Shown one piece after another: positions 16,733-26,547 of a stretch of 64,000 nucleotides of DNA. The notes under the pieces are model-generated. The model saw only the letters and a program-made list of their open reading frames with translations. It had not been told where the DNA came from and ran no database searches. The DNA comes from Oscillospiraceae bacterium (GTDB lineage Bacteria > Bacillota > Clostridia > Oscillospirales > Ruminococcaceae): contig JAITFZ010000029.1 of the NCBI GenBank assembly GCA_031280965.1, forward strand, positions 1 through 64,000, written 5' to 3'. The position numbers and the translations under genes are program-made. Every line of letters starts with the position of its first letter. Positions within the stretch are counted from its first letter, which is position 1.

Positions 16733-17494
16733 TTAGTAAGAAAGGTAATTCCGTGCCTTGATGTTAAAGACGGAAAGGTAGTTAAAGGCGTTAATTTCGA
16801 GGGCATAAAAGAAGTCGGCGACCCTATAGAGTACGCGGAATTTTACAACAGTCAGGGTGCGGATGAACTGGTGCTTTACGATATATCGGCGTCAATTGAA
16901 AACCGCATTATAGACCTTGAGCTTGTCAGAAAAGTATCGCAAAAAATATCAATGCCGTTTTGTATTGCCGGCGGAATCGGTACGGAAGAAGGCTTCAAAA
17001 ATGCGCTTAACGCGGGCGCCGACAAGGTTTCAATTAATTCGCAGGCAGTGAAAAACCCTGAGCTTATAAGTCTTGCCGCTGCCGCTTTCGGTAGTGAGAG
17101 TGTGGTTGTCGGGATTGACGCAAAGCGAGGTTCCGAAAGTAATTTCACGGTTATGTTAGGCGGCGGGAAAATTGACACAGGGCTTGATTTAATAGAATGG
17201 GTGAAGAAAATTCAAAGTCTCGGCGCCGGTGAAATTTGCCTTAATTCCATAGACAAAGACGGCGTTAAAAACGGCTACGACATTGAAATGTTGAACGCTG
17301 TTTGCGAGACGGCGGAAATCCCCGTAATTGCAAGCGGCGGTTGTGGAAAGCTTGAGCATTTTTCGGAAGTTTTCAGTAAAACTAAAGCAACGTCAGCACT
17401 CGCGGCATCGGTTTTCCATTTCGGAATATTAACGGTTGAGGAGATTAAGGAATACCTGCAAAAAGAGGGTATTCCGGTTAGGGAACACAGATGA
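16730..17494 (+). CDS. hisF: Imidazole glycerol phosphate synthase cyclase subunit HisF
   Basis: Barrel subunit that closes the imidazole ring with ammonia normally supplied by the glutaminase HisH. At 254 residues it is full length. Motifs are IPCLDVKDGKVVKGVNFEG with the catalytic Asp, LVLYDISAS, FCIAGGIGTEEG, VVGIDAKRG and NSIDKDGVKNGYD. All barrel-lining phosphate-binding glycines appear present. Its partner HisH is not in this operon. It overlaps the GNAT gene by four bases. Confidence 0.96.
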   Translation: MLVRKVIPCLDVKDGKVVKGVNFEGIKEVGDPIEYAEFYNSQGADELVLYDISASIENRIIDLELVRKVSQKISMPFCIAGGIGTEEGFKNALNAGADKVSINSQAVKNPELISLAAAAFGSESVVVGIDAKRGSESNFTVMLGGGKIDTGLDLIEWVKKIQSLGAGEICLNSIDKDGVKNGYDIEMLNAVCETAEIPVIASGGCGKLEHFSEVFSKTKATSALAASVFHFGILTVEEIKEYLQKEGIPVREHR

Positions 17495-18336
17495 AATTTA
17501 CACGCTATATAGATATGAAGCTGTTTGAGAAAGATACGCTCAAAATTCTGCTTGAAAACGAGGTGCAGAATAACATGCCGTTAAGCTTCATTAAAAATGA
17601 GCGGGGTCTTGACACTTCCGAATGGCTGTTGTTTACAGTCAAAGACAAAAGCGGAGAGGTTGCGCTGACTGCCGCCTGTACGCCGCCGCGTAATATTGTT
17701 ATGTATGAAACGCAGAATAAGCCAAACGATGCGGCTGTAAAACTGCTTTCCGACGAACTGAAAAGCATGGGCATATCTCTTCCCGGCGTACTTGCGGAGC
17801 AGGGGTTGGCGCGGCGTTTCGCAGAGAATTACGCAGTAAATTTTAGACAAAACATGTCAACGAATGTAATGCGGCTTGATAAAATAAGCAACATACAGAA
17901 AGCGCCCGGTTTCTGCCGGGAACTGCGTAAAGATGACTTGTTTTACATGCCCTTTTGGATAAAGGCTTTCGGTGATGATTGTAAAGTCGGAGTGGATTCA
18001 AGTATAGAATTTTTTAACCGGCATATCGGCATGAATACGTACTATATTTGGGAGGATACTCACCCCGTTTCAATTGCTGTTAATCATCGAAACACCGAGA
18101 ACGGCGCGGGAATAAGTTGTGTTTACACGCCGCCTTATTACCGCGGAAAAGGTTATGCGTCATCGGTTGTCGCGGAATTATCTGCGAGTTTATTAGAGCG
18201 CGGATATAAGTTCTGCTTCCTTTTCGCCGACGTTGAAAACCCTGTGTCCTGCGGAATTTATCGTAAAATCGGATTCTGTGATTTATGCGTATTTGATGAA
18301 ATAAAGTTTGGAGGCGAAGCCGATGACGGACATTAA
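17491..18336 (+). CDS. GNAT-family N-acetyltransferase in the his operon
   Basis: A 281-residue protein whose last 120 residues form a GNAT fold. The acetyl-CoA-binding segment is [20 protein letters not shown], followed by [20 protein letters not shown]. The N-terminal half is less conserved and may be a divergent second acetyltransferase-like domain. Overlaps of 4 bases with hisF and 14 bases with hisI place it firmly in the operon. Substrate unknown; a histidine-pathway role is inference from position only. Confidence 0.85.
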   Translation: MKFTRYIDMKLFEKDTLKILLENEVQNNMPLSFIKNERGLDTSEWLLFTVKDKSGEVALTAACTPPRNIVMYETQNKPNDAAVKLLSDELKSMGISLPGVLAEQGLARRFAENYAVNFRQNMSTNVMRLDKISNIQKAPGFCRELRKDDLFYMPFWIKAFGDDCKVGVDSSIEFFNRHIGMNTYYIWEDTHPVSIAVNHRNTENGAGISCVYTPPYYRGKGYASSVVAELSASLLERGYKFCFLFADVENPVSCGIYRKIGFCDLCVFDEIKFGGEADDGH

Positions 18337-18658
18337 AAAGTATTTTGAAAAATCTGAATTAATTCCTGCAATTGTTCAGGACGCCGGAACGGGCGATGTT
18401 TTAATGCTTGCCTACATGAACGAGCATAGTTTTAAAAAAACGCTGGAAACCGGTTATACGTGGTTTTGGAGCCGGTCACGCGGGGAGTTATGGAACAAAG
18501 GCGCAACATCGGGAAACATGCAGGAAGTGATTGAAATTTACGCCGACTGCGACCTTGATACACTGCTTATAAAAGTCGTGCAAAAAGGCCCCGCGTGTCA
18601 TACGGGAAGCATGAGTTGTTTTTTAAATAAAGTAGAGGAGAATAGTAAAAATGAGTGA
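18323..18658 (+). CDS. hisI: Phosphoribosyl-AMP cyclohydrolase
   Basis: Zinc- and magnesium-dependent hydrolase that opens the adenine ring of PR-AMP (111 residues, monofunctional). It contains [38 protein letters not shown], the Asp/Cys metal site [10 protein letters not shown] and [15 protein letters not shown] 18323 is chosen over the upstream TTG because GGAGG lies 8 bases before it. It overlaps hisE by 8 bases; the two are fused in many bacteria. Confidence 0.95.
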   Translation: MTDIKKYFEKSELIPAIVQDAGTGDVLMLAYMNEHSFKKTLETGYTWFWSRSRGELWNKGATSGNMQEVIEIYADCDLDTLLIKVVQKGPACHTGSMSCFLNKVEENSKNE

Positions 18659-18980
18659 TGTTTTTAATAATCTTTATGAATTAATCAGTGAACGCAAAAA
18701 CAACCCGAAACAGAATTCTTACACAAGTTATCTTTTTGAAAAAGGGCTCGACAAAATTCTCAAAAAGTGCGGAGAGGAATGTTCGGAGCTGATAATTGCC
18801 GCGAAAAATTCTGATAACGATGAACTAAAAAATGAAATAGCCGACTTGATTTATCATGTCATGGTTTTGTGCGTGGAGAGCAAACTTGAATGGCGTGAAA
18901 TAGAAGAAGTTTTAAACGGACGCGGAAAGAAAACCGGAAATTTGAAACAATTTCATAATACCGATAACGATATGCTGTGA
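18651..18980 (+). CDS. hisE: Phosphoribosyl-ATP pyrophosphatase
   Basis: MazG-like all-alpha pyrophosphohydrolase removing PPi from PR-ATP (109 residues). The metal-binding pattern is [16 protein letters not shown] followed by [15 protein letters not shown]. It is the last gene of the operon; a weak GC-palindrome (GGGGAATTCCC near 19015) follows but no clear T-run terminator. Confidence 0.95.
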   Translation: MSDVFNNLYELISERKNNPKQNSYTSYLFEKGLDKILKKCGEECSELIIAAKNSDNDELKNEIADLIYHVMVLCVESKLEWREIEEVLNGRGKKTGNLKQFHNTDNDML

Positions 18981-19023
18981 CTTTGCTGTTCTTTTATTTC
19001 AATAAGAGAATAGCGGGGAATTC

Positions 19024-19063
19024 CCTTTCATATAATTTACGGACGAGTTTAAATTATGAAAGG
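19024..19063 (+). promoter_or_regulatory. Hairpin and possible -10 before the small membrane protein gene
   Basis: CCTTTCAT-AT-AATTT pairs with AAATTATGAAAGG, with a two-base bulge. The right arm includes part of the likely ribosome binding site of the next gene. The left arm contains TATAAT (19031-19036), but no good -35 is visible. Confidence 0.35.
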
Positions 19064-19073
19064 AAATTGAGTT

Positions 19074-19319
19074 ATGGAAGAAATAAAAGCGGCAGAATTT
19101 TCACCGGAATATTTCCCGTCGGAAATACCGCCGATTTTTAGAACAGCGCAGATTAAAGAAAGCAAGAAGCCCCGCGGCGGAGTAGTTCTGTACCGACTTT
19201 TTGCCGCCGCGCTGATTATAATTGCATTGATTGTTTTAAAGGTCTTTTTCCCGGATATTTATGTTGTGATTGATTCGTGGCTTAATGAAAAACTTGCGCT
19301 TTCTCCTCTTACGCCGTGA
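19074..19319 (+). CDS. Small single-pass membrane protein (possible SpoIVFA-like partner)
   Basis: 81 residues: a hydrophilic N-terminal 40, one membrane segment LFAAALIIIALIVLKVFF (about 44-61) and a short C-terminal tail. It has no recognisable catalytic domain. It lies directly upstream of, and overlaps by the bases GTGA, the site-2 protease gene. In spore formers that slot is often occupied by SpoIVFA, which carries a LytM domain absent here. A protease-binding or inhibitory role is inference. Confidence 0.6.
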   Translation: MEEIKAAEFSPEYFPSEIPPIFRTAQIKESKKPRGGVVLYRLFAAALIIIALIVLKVFFPDIYVVIDSWLNEKLALSPLTP

Positions 19320-19912
19320 TTCAAATAAAACTGCGTGAAAAAACAAGGGTAAGTATAGATTTTACTTTTTTTGCGGTAATTGCATTGTTTTTTTACTTTG
19401 ATGAAAACGGCTTAGCGTTTATGAGTGTCTGCGCTTGTATAATTCACGAAACAGGGCATTTAGCGGCGCTTTTTCTCGAAAAAAGAGAGCTCAAATCACT
19501 GACTTTCTATGGTGGCGGAATCAAGATAAATTATGATAAAAGTTTGGACGCTTCGGTGAGGTTAATTATAGCGGGCAGCCTTTTGAATTTTACGGTTTTC
19601 ATAATTTTTTACTTTATTTTTCATGCAAATTTAATGTTAAAAGTTTTCGCTTTAATTAATTTGATAATTGGAATTTTTAATCTTTTTCCGGTTAGATTTT
19701 TTGACGGCGGTCGCTTACTTGAAAAAATATTAATCAAACTTTTTCATGCAGGAAAAGCACTGTCAATATTAAGAAAAACTGAAATTGTAACCACTTTATT
19801 TACAATCATAATGCCTATTTTTATCATAGCTTCGGGAAATATAAATCCAACGCTTTTAATTGTAATGCTTTATATTATAATTTCAGATATTATATATAAA
19901 AAGGAATGTTAA
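19316..19912 (+). CDS. Site-2 protease (M50), SpoIVFB-like intramembrane metalloprotease
   Basis: Polytopic membrane protein of 198 residues. It has the zinc motif CIIHETGHLAALF (HExxH) in one segment and NLFPVRFFDGGRLL in a later segment supplying the third zinc ligand Asp. This is the arrangement of SpoIVFB, which releases pro-sigma-K in the mother cell. GTG start overlapping the upstream stop. No CBS domain is present, unlike many M50B members. Identity as the true SpoIVFB of this organism is likely but unproven. Confidence 0.82.
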   Translation: MIQIKLREKTRVSIDFTFFAVIALFFYFDENGLAFMSVCACIIHETGHLAALFLEKRELKSLTFYGGGIKINYDKSLDASVRLIIAGSLLNFTVFIIFYFIFHANLMLKVFALINLIIGIFNLFPVRFFDGGRLLEKILIKLFHAGKALSILRKTEIVTTLFTIIMPIFIIASGNINPTLLIVMLYIIISDIIYKKEC

Positions 19913-19913
19913 A

Positions 19914-21728
19914 ATGTATAAGGAAAAACTTGACAAAATACTGTTGAATGTGCAAAAACCTGCACGTTATATTGGCGGAGAAGTGAATTCAGTCAGTAAA
20001 GATAAAAGCAAAGTTGACGTGCGTTTTGCGTTTTGCTTTCCCGAAACATACGATATAGGAATGTCGCATCTCGGCATGAAAATCCTGTATTCGCTTAAAA
20101 ATAATGTTGAAAATTACTGGTGTGAACGAGTTTTTATGCCTTTACCCGATATGGCGGCGGAAATGCGGAAAAACGACATACTGCTTTACGGGCTGGAAAG
20201 CCTTGAACCTGTTCGCAATTTTGATTTTATCGGTTTTACTTTACAGTACGAACTGACATACACAAACATACTCGCCATGCTTGATTTGGCGGGTTTACCC
20301 GTGCTTGCAAGCGCGAGAAAAAACCTTAATCCGATTGTGGTCGGGGGAGGACCGTGCGCTTGTAATCCCGAGCCGCTTACGGACTTTTTTGACTTATTCG
20401 TAATGGGTGAAGGCGAAGAAGTCAATCTTGAATTAATGAGCCTTTACGAAACATGCAAAAGCGAGAAAAAAAGCAAATCCGAATTTCTTGAAAAAGCCGC
20501 ACAAATAGATGGAATATACGTACCATTGTTATATAATGTAACATACAAAACTAATAATACAATTAATAAAATAACTCCGGAAAAAACTGTAAAAAAACGT
20601 ATAGTTAAGGAACTTGACAAGGCGTTCACGCCGGATAAATTCGTAGTTCCTTTCTGTGAAATCGTACACGACCGCGCAATTTCTGAGATTTTGCGCGGTT
20701 GTATTCGTGGATGCAGGTTTTGTCAGGCGGGATTTATTTATCGCCCTTACCGCGAAAGGAGCGAGGATAAAATCCTCGGAAATATTAAATCATTATGCGA
20801 AAACACAGGCTATGACGAGGTTTCGTTGTCTTCATTAAGTACGGGCGATTACGGAAAAATTGAAGAATTGCTTGTCAGGTTAACCAATTATACAAGCAGT
20901 AAAAATATAAACTTATCGCTTCCGTCAATGCGGATTGACAGCTTTAATGATGAGATTTTGCAACAAGTCAAGAGCGTTCGCAAGAGCGGGCTTACTTTTG
21001 CGCCGGAAGCGGGAACACAGCGTCTGCGCGATATTATAAACAAAAATATAACAGAAGAAGATATTTTAAAAGGCTGTAAAATCGCTTTTGAAGGCGGTTA
21101 TACAAGCGTAAAGCTGTACTTTATGCTCGGACTTCCCGGTGAAACTGATGATGATTTAGAGGGAATTAAACACTTGATTGACAAAATAATCGACTTGTAT
21201 TACGCTCTTCCGAATCGCCCGAAAGGCAAGCAAATATCAGTATCCGTGACGCTTTCCACTTTTATTCCCAAGCCTTTCACGCCTTTCGAGTTTGAGCCGC
21301 AGCTTTCACGTGAGGAAATCACTCGCCGCCGTAAATTCCTGCTCGGTATTTTAAAAAACAAAAAGGTCAGCATAAGCTGGTCGGATTACGATGTTTCGGT
21401 ATTGGAAGCGGCTTTGGCGCGGGGCGACAGGCGACTCGGACAGGTTATAATGAGAGCGTGGAAGAGTGGTTGCGAGCTTGACGGCTGGGAAGAGCATTTC
21501 GATTTTGAGAAGTGGGAAAAGGCGTTTGCCGACTGCGGAACCGACATGACGTTTTACGCAAACAGGCGACGCGAATATGACGAAATCCCGCCTTGGGCGA
21601 TGCTCGACATGTTAGTCAGCAGGGAATTTTTAATAGCGGAAAACAAACGTGCTGTAAGCGGAATTACAACACCGTCATGCCGCGAAAAGTGCGCAGGATG
21701 CGGCATTGGAGGTGTTTGCAATGAGTAA
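19914..21728 (+). CDS. TIGR03960-family B12-binding radical SAM protein
   Basis: 604 residues. An N-terminal B12-binding-like domain (FPETYDIGMSHLGMKILYS, GLQ/GPCACNPEPL segment) precedes a radical SAM domain with the cluster motif CIRGCRFCQAGFIYRP. A C-terminal Cys cluster CREKCAGCGIGGVC follows. The family occurs almost always beside the TIGR03936 gene, as here with an 8-base overlap. The reaction is not established. Its product may modify an RNA or protein target. Confidence 0.88.
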   Translation: MYKEKLDKILLNVQKPARYIGGEVNSVSKDKSKVDVRFAFCFPETYDIGMSHLGMKILYSLKNNVENYWCERVFMPLPDMAAEMRKNDILLYGLESLEPVRNFDFIGFTLQYELTYTNILAMLDLAGLPVLASARKNLNPIVVGGGPCACNPEPLTDFFDLFVMGEGEEVNLELMSLYETCKSEKKSKSEFLEKAAQIDGIYVPLLYNVTYKTNNTINKITPEKTVKKRIVKELDKAFTPDKFVVPFCEIVHDRAISEILRGCIRGCRFCQAGFIYRPYRERSEDKILGNIKSLCENTGYDEVSLSSLSTGDYGKIEELLVRLTNYTSSKNINLSLPSMRIDSFNDEILQQVKSVRKSGLTFAPEAGTQRLRDIINKNITEEDILKGCKIAFEGGYTSVKLYFMLGLPGETDDDLEGIKHLIDKIIDLYYALPNRPKGKQISVSVTLSTFIPKPFTPFEFEPQLSREEITRRRKFLLGILKNKKVSISWSDYDVSVLEAALARGDRRLGQVIMRAWKSGCELDGWEEHFDFEKWEKAFADCGTDMTFYANRRREYDEIPPWAMLDMLVSREFLIAENKRAVSGITTPSCREKCAGCGIGGVCNE

Positions 21729-22344
21729 ACCAATGCGCGTGTTTTTCAGGAAAACAGGCAGGGCGAAATACATTTCCCACCTTGATTTACAACGGACAAT
21801 GCAACGTGCATTGAAGCGCGCCACTTTACCCGTGTGGGAAACCGAAGGCTTCAATCCGCACATCTACCTTACATTCGCATTGCCGCTTTCGCTCGGAATC
21901 GAAGGCGTTTGCGAATCGTTTGACATTAAGATGACAGGCGAAATTTCAACTGATGAAATCCGCGCCCATCTTAACGCCGCGCTGACCGAAGACTTGAAGA
22001 TAATATGCGTTGCAGAGCCTGTTTACAGGCACACTGAAATTCAAAAAGCCGAATATGAGATTTTATTAAATGAGACCGATAAATTCACAGAATTTCTAAA
22101 TCAAAACGAAATAATTATTAAAAAGAAAACAAAAAAAGGTGAAATACAAACAGACATAAAACCGCTGATTGAATTAAGGGCGGTTGAGGGTGAAAAAATA
22201 ACCCTGCTTCTGCCCGCCGGAACAGGATTAAACGTCAATCCGATTCAGGTAATAAGCGCGTTCGGCGCGTTTCGCGGCGCAGAATTACAAGCGGACGTAA
22301 CGCGGACGGCAGTTTTCTGCGCGGACGGAAAGGCTTTTATTTGA
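21721..22344 (+). CDS. TIGR03936-family (DUF2344) protein
   Basis: 207 residues with the family's N-terminal FFRKTGRAKYISHLDLQR and PVWETEGFNPHIYL, then LPLSLGIEGVCESFDI. It is the constant partner of the preceding radical SAM protein and sometimes fused to it. ATG 21721 is chosen because GGAGGTG lies seven bases upstream; the ORF-track start would put that site inside the gene. Function unknown. Confidence 0.88.
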   Translation: MSKPMRVFFRKTGRAKYISHLDLQRTMQRALKRATLPVWETEGFNPHIYLTFALPLSLGIEGVCESFDIKMTGEISTDEIRAHLNAALTEDLKIICVAEPVYRHTEIQKAEYEILLNETDKFTEFLNQNEIIIKKKTKKGEIQTDIKPLIELRAVEGEKITLLLPAGTGLNVNPIQVISAFGAFRGAELQADVTRTAVFCADGKAFI

Positions 22345-22369
22345 CAAATCGAAAAAATTATGTTAAAAT
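22341..22369 (+). promoter_or_regulatory. Sigma-A promoter of the ilv operon
   Basis: TTGACA (22341-22346) overlaps the stop codon of the previous gene; 17 bases later is TAAAAT (22364-22369). The leader before ilvB is about 55 bases, too short for a T-box, so branched-chain amino acid control must act differently. Confidence 0.8.
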
Positions 22370-22429
22370 GAAAAATGTATATTCGATATGTCAAAGATGA
22401 AACAGTATTAACCGCCAGAGGTGAAAGCT

Positions 22430-24052
22430 TTGTCACATAAAATAACAGCCGCAGAAGCTCTTGTAAAATGCCTTGAAGCCGAGGGAATCAAGACGATTTT
22501 CGGTTATCCGGGCGCTGCAATCTGCCCCTTTTATAATAAACTGATTGACAGTAAAATTGAGCATATTTTAGTGCGGCATGAAGCCAACGCAGGTCATGCC
22601 GCAAACGGCTATGCACGGCTCACCGGCAAGCCCGCTGTCTGCGTCGCAACTTCGGGACCGGGCGCAACTAACCTTATAACCGCGATAGCAACCGCTTTCA
22701 TGGACAGTATACCGATGGTGGTTATAACAGGACAGGTCTGTACCGACCAAATCGGGCGCGACGTGTTTCAGGAAGCCGATATAACAGGCGCGGCACAGCC
22801 TTTCGTCAAGCACAGCTACCTCATTAAAGATGCCGCACTCATTCCCGAAACAGTCAAAAAAGCCTTTTATATAGCGGGAACAGGCAGACCGGGACCAGTT
22901 CTGCTTGACGTTCCTATGGATGTGCAATTACAGGAAATTGAGTTCAGCTACCCGGAAAGCGTTGAAATAAGCAGTTATAAGCCCAAATGCGAAGGTAATA
23001 AACTGCAAATCAAGCGTGTTGTCGAAACAATAAAAGAAGCCGGAAAGCCGTTGATTTGTGCGGGCGGCGGATTGTTTAACGCCGGAGCAAAGGATTTATT
23101 GCAAAGCATTGCAGAAACCGCTAATATTCCAGTAATCTGTACTATGATGGGCATTAGTTTGATGCCGCACGACCATCCGCTTTTTCTCGGCATGATTGGT
23201 ATGCACGGAAAAAGCGCACCGAATCAAGCTATTTCCGAGTGCGATTTGTTAATTCTGCTCGGCGCAAGGGTCGGCGACAGAGCGGTCACGGCAATAAAGA
23301 ACCGCGATGATTTAAAGGTCATTCACATAGATATAGACCCGGCAGAAATAGGCAAGAATCTGCCTGTCAGCGTTCCTGTAGTCGGCGACTTAAAGGCAGT
23401 ACTGACGCAACTTTCCGAAGTAATAGAGCGTGGAAATAATGTCGAATGGATTTCATATTTACAGGATTTAAAAGCACGGAAAAGTACGCCCGAACTTCAC
23501 AAAAACGGAGTAAACCCCGCCGCTTTCATAGATAAGTTAAGCAGACTATTACCCGGGAAATGTGTGGTTTCCGCAGATGTCGGGCAGAATCAGATTTGGA
23601 CGGCGAACAACATAAAACTTAACGGCGGTCGCTTTATAACATCGGGCGGAATGGGTACAATGGGTTATTCGGTTCCGGCGGCAATCGGTGCGAAGTCGGC
23701 AGTGCCGGAATATGAAGTTATTGCTGTCTGCGGCGACGGAAGTTTTCAAATGCAGTCAATGGAACTCGCAACCATGCTTCAGCACGGGATTAATGTTAAA
23801 GTAATTATAATGGCGAACAATCGCCTTGGTATGGTTAGAGAATTCCAGACTAATAATTATGAAGACAGGCAAACCGCTGTTTTTCTTGACGGAAGCCCCG
23901 ATTTTGTGAAACTTGCCGCCGCTTACGGCATTGAGGGCGAGTATGTGAACGAAATTTCCGAAGCTGAAAAAGCGCTTAAAAACCTTATTAAATCAGACAA
24001 ACCGTATATTTTGCAGGTAAAAGTAGACGAGAACGAGAAGTCGGTTATATAG
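22430..24052 (+). CDS. ilvB: Acetolactate synthase large subunit
   Basis: ThDP-dependent enzyme that condenses pyruvate, first common step for valine, leucine and isoleucine. 540 residues. Motifs are FGYPGAAICPFYNKL, VRHEANAGHAANGYAR with the activating Glu, and ATSGPGATNLITAIA. The ThDP site is VCGDGSFQMQSMELATM followed by ANNRLGMVREFQ. The start is TTG 22430 because AGAGGTG sits six bases before it; the GTG at 22421 lies within that site. ilvD and the leu genes are not nearby. Confidence 0.95.
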   Translation: MSHKITAAEALVKCLEAEGIKTIFGYPGAAICPFYNKLIDSKIEHILVRHEANAGHAANGYARLTGKPAVCVATSGPGATNLITAIATAFMDSIPMVVITGQVCTDQIGRDVFQEADITGAAQPFVKHSYLIKDAALIPETVKKAFYIAGTGRPGPVLLDVPMDVQLQEIEFSYPESVEISSYKPKCEGNKLQIKRVVETIKEAGKPLICAGGGLFNAGAKDLLQSIAETANIPVICTMMGISLMPHDHPLFLGMIGMHGKSAPNQAISECDLLILLGARVGDRAVTAIKNRDDLKVIHIDIDPAEIGKNLPVSVPVVGDLKAVLTQLSEVIERGNNVEWISYLQDLKARKSTPELHKNGVNPAAFIDKLSRLLPGKCVVSADVGQNQIWTANNIKLNGGRFITSGGMGTMGYSVPAAIGAKSAVPEYEVIAVCGDGSFQMQSMELATMLQHGINVKVIIMANNRLGMVREFQTNNYEDRQTAVFLDGSPDFVKLAAAYGIEGEYVNEISEAEKALKNLIKSDKPYILQVKVDENEKSVI

Positions 24053-24080
24053 GAGATTAAAACTTTTTAAAACAGAATCT

Positions 24081-24108
24081 GCCGTTAGGGGAGGTTAGTT
24101 TTAACGGC
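24081..24108 (+). other. Small inverted repeat between ilvB and ilvN
   Basis: GCCGTTA and TAACGGC can pair around a loop containing GGGGAGG. The loop resembles a Shine-Dalgarno site but no start codon follows at a suitable distance. It may adjust ilvN translation or processing of the operon mRNA. Confidence 0.3.
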
Positions 24109-24138
24109 TCATTGAAGCCGGAAGGGAATGATGAAAAT

Positions 24139-24630
24139 ATGAGACACACAATTTCAATATTAGTCGAGAACAACGCCGGTGTCCTCGCCAGAATTTCGGG
24201 GCTTTTTGCGCGGCGCGGCTATAATATCCACAGTCTTGCGGTCGGCGTGACCGATAACGATAAGGTTTCGCGCATAACAATAGTCGCGGAGGGTTCGGAT
24301 TATACCCTTGAGCAAATAGAGAAGCAGTTGAATAAGCTGATTGACATTATAAAAGTCCGTTCACTGCCTGCGGATAAACTGCTCGCAAGGGAACTCGTGC
24401 TTGTAAAGGTAAGCTGCAAACCCGCACAGCGTTCGGAAATTATCGACATCGCGGAAATTACAACCGCGAAAATCTCCGATGTTTCGCCTGAAACTATGAC
24501 GCTTGAGCTTTCGGGGAACCAGTATAATATCGCTACTTTTGAGGAATTGCTAAGACCTTATGAAATCATCGAAATCGTGCGGACAGGCACAGTCGCAATG
24601 CAGAAGGGGAGCGGGGGATTGAGAGTTTAA
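24139..24630 (+). CDS. ilvN: Acetolactate synthase small (regulatory) subunit
   Basis: Valine-binding regulatory partner of IlvB (163 residues). It has an N-terminal ACT domain MRHTISILVENNAGVLARIS and FARRGYNIHSLAVG, plus the C-terminal IlvH-type domain. ATG 24139 starts at the usual first residue of the family. The mini-ORF ATG ATG AAA ATA TGA (24128-24142) overlaps this start codon, as at two other genes in the window. The stop overlaps the next gene (TAATG). Confidence 0.94.
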   Translation: MRHTISILVENNAGVLARISGLFARRGYNIHSLAVGVTDNDKVSRITIVAEGSDYTLEQIEKQLNKLIDIIKVRSLPADKLLARELVLVKVSCKPAQRSEIIDIAEITTAKISDVSPETMTLELSGNQYNIATFEELLRPYEIIEIVRTGTVAMQKGSGGLRV

Positions 24631-25472
24631 TGGGCGTAAATTATCGAAATACACAAACCGGATGGGAGCGGGACAAAAGAACACTCTTTGATGAAATCGT
24701 TGACAATTACGACAGGGAACGACCGGATTACCCCCGCGAGTTATTCGATGATTTAATCGAATATTTGGGCGCGGGCGAGAATAAAAAAGCCCTTGAAATA
24801 GGTGCCGGAACCGGAAAATCAACAACACCGCTTCTTGACGCGGGATACAATGTAACCGCCGTGGAACCGGGTGAAAATATGGCGGAATTTCTGCGAAATA
24901 AATTTAAAGGAAACAGTAATTTTAATGTAATCGTGTCCGATTTTGAGAAATTTTCATTAGAAGAGGAAAATTATAATTTAGTGTACGCAGCAACCGCCTT
25001 TCACTGGGTAGAGCCGCAAATCGGGTGTCCGAAAGTTTTTCGTATACTAAAAAGCGGCGGTGTGTTTGCGCTATTCCGCTACAACGCCGTTCCGTCTATC
25101 GGCGAAACACTTTATGAAGCCGTTCAGGAAATCTACGAAAAGCATTATTACAACCATTATACATCTAATAAAAGGCCCGTTAAAAAATCTCATGATGATT
25201 TTTGCACACCTGCCGAAATCTTGCATAGTTTTGGGTTTGCGGACATGAAAGAATACGGATTCTGCAATTTAAAGATGAAACTATATGACGTAAGCCGCAC
25301 GTTTACGGCAGATGAATTTGTTGCAATCCGCGATACTTTTCCCGACCACCGCGGGCTTCCTGAAAGCAACAGAACCGCCTTGTATGCGGGATTAAAAGAA
25401 GTGATTTTAAAACACGGCGGACAGTACGATGAGAAATATACTTTCCAGCTTTATATGGGAAGAAAGTTATAA
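24630..25472 (+). CDS. Class I SAM-dependent methyltransferase within the ilv operon
   Basis: 280 residues. Motif I ALEIGAGTGKSTTPLLDAG binds SAM, followed by VTAVEPGENM and VYAATAFHWVEP. The HWV/P segment is common in small-molecule methyltransferases of the type-11 group. Translationally coupled to ilvN by TAATG and only 20 bases from ilvC. Substrate unknown; its place between ilvN and ilvC is unusual. Confidence 0.85.
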   Translation: MGVNYRNTQTGWERDKRTLFDEIVDNYDRERPDYPRELFDDLIEYLGAGENKKALEIGAGTGKSTTPLLDAGYNVTAVEPGENMAEFLRNKFKGNSNFNVIVSDFEKFSLEEENYNLVYAATAFHWVEPQIGCPKVFRILKSGGVFALFRYNAVPSIGETLYEAVQEIYEKHYYNHYTSNKRPVKKSHDDFCTPAEILHSFGFADMKEYGFCNLKMKLYDVSRTFTADEFVAIRDTFPDHRGLPESNRTALYAGLKEVILKHGGQYDEKYTFQLYMGRKL

Positions 25473-25479
25473 ACAATAA

Positions 25480-26502
<1,023 letters not shown>

Positions 26503-26508
26503 AAGCAA

Positions 26509-26533
26509 AACCGCCGCTTCAAATGCGGCGGTT
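26509..26533. terminator. Bidirectional terminator between ilvC and the YbjQ-like gene
   Basis: AACCGCCGC and GCGGCGGTT arms with a 7-base loop separate two convergent genes; A-rich on the left side and moderately T-rich on the right. Confidence 0.85.
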
Positions 26534-26547
26534 AACTCTACTTAATT

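Noticed and set aside
22370-22429. T-box leader of the ilv operon
   Set aside because: The distance from promoter to start is only about 55 bases and no T-box sequence is visible.
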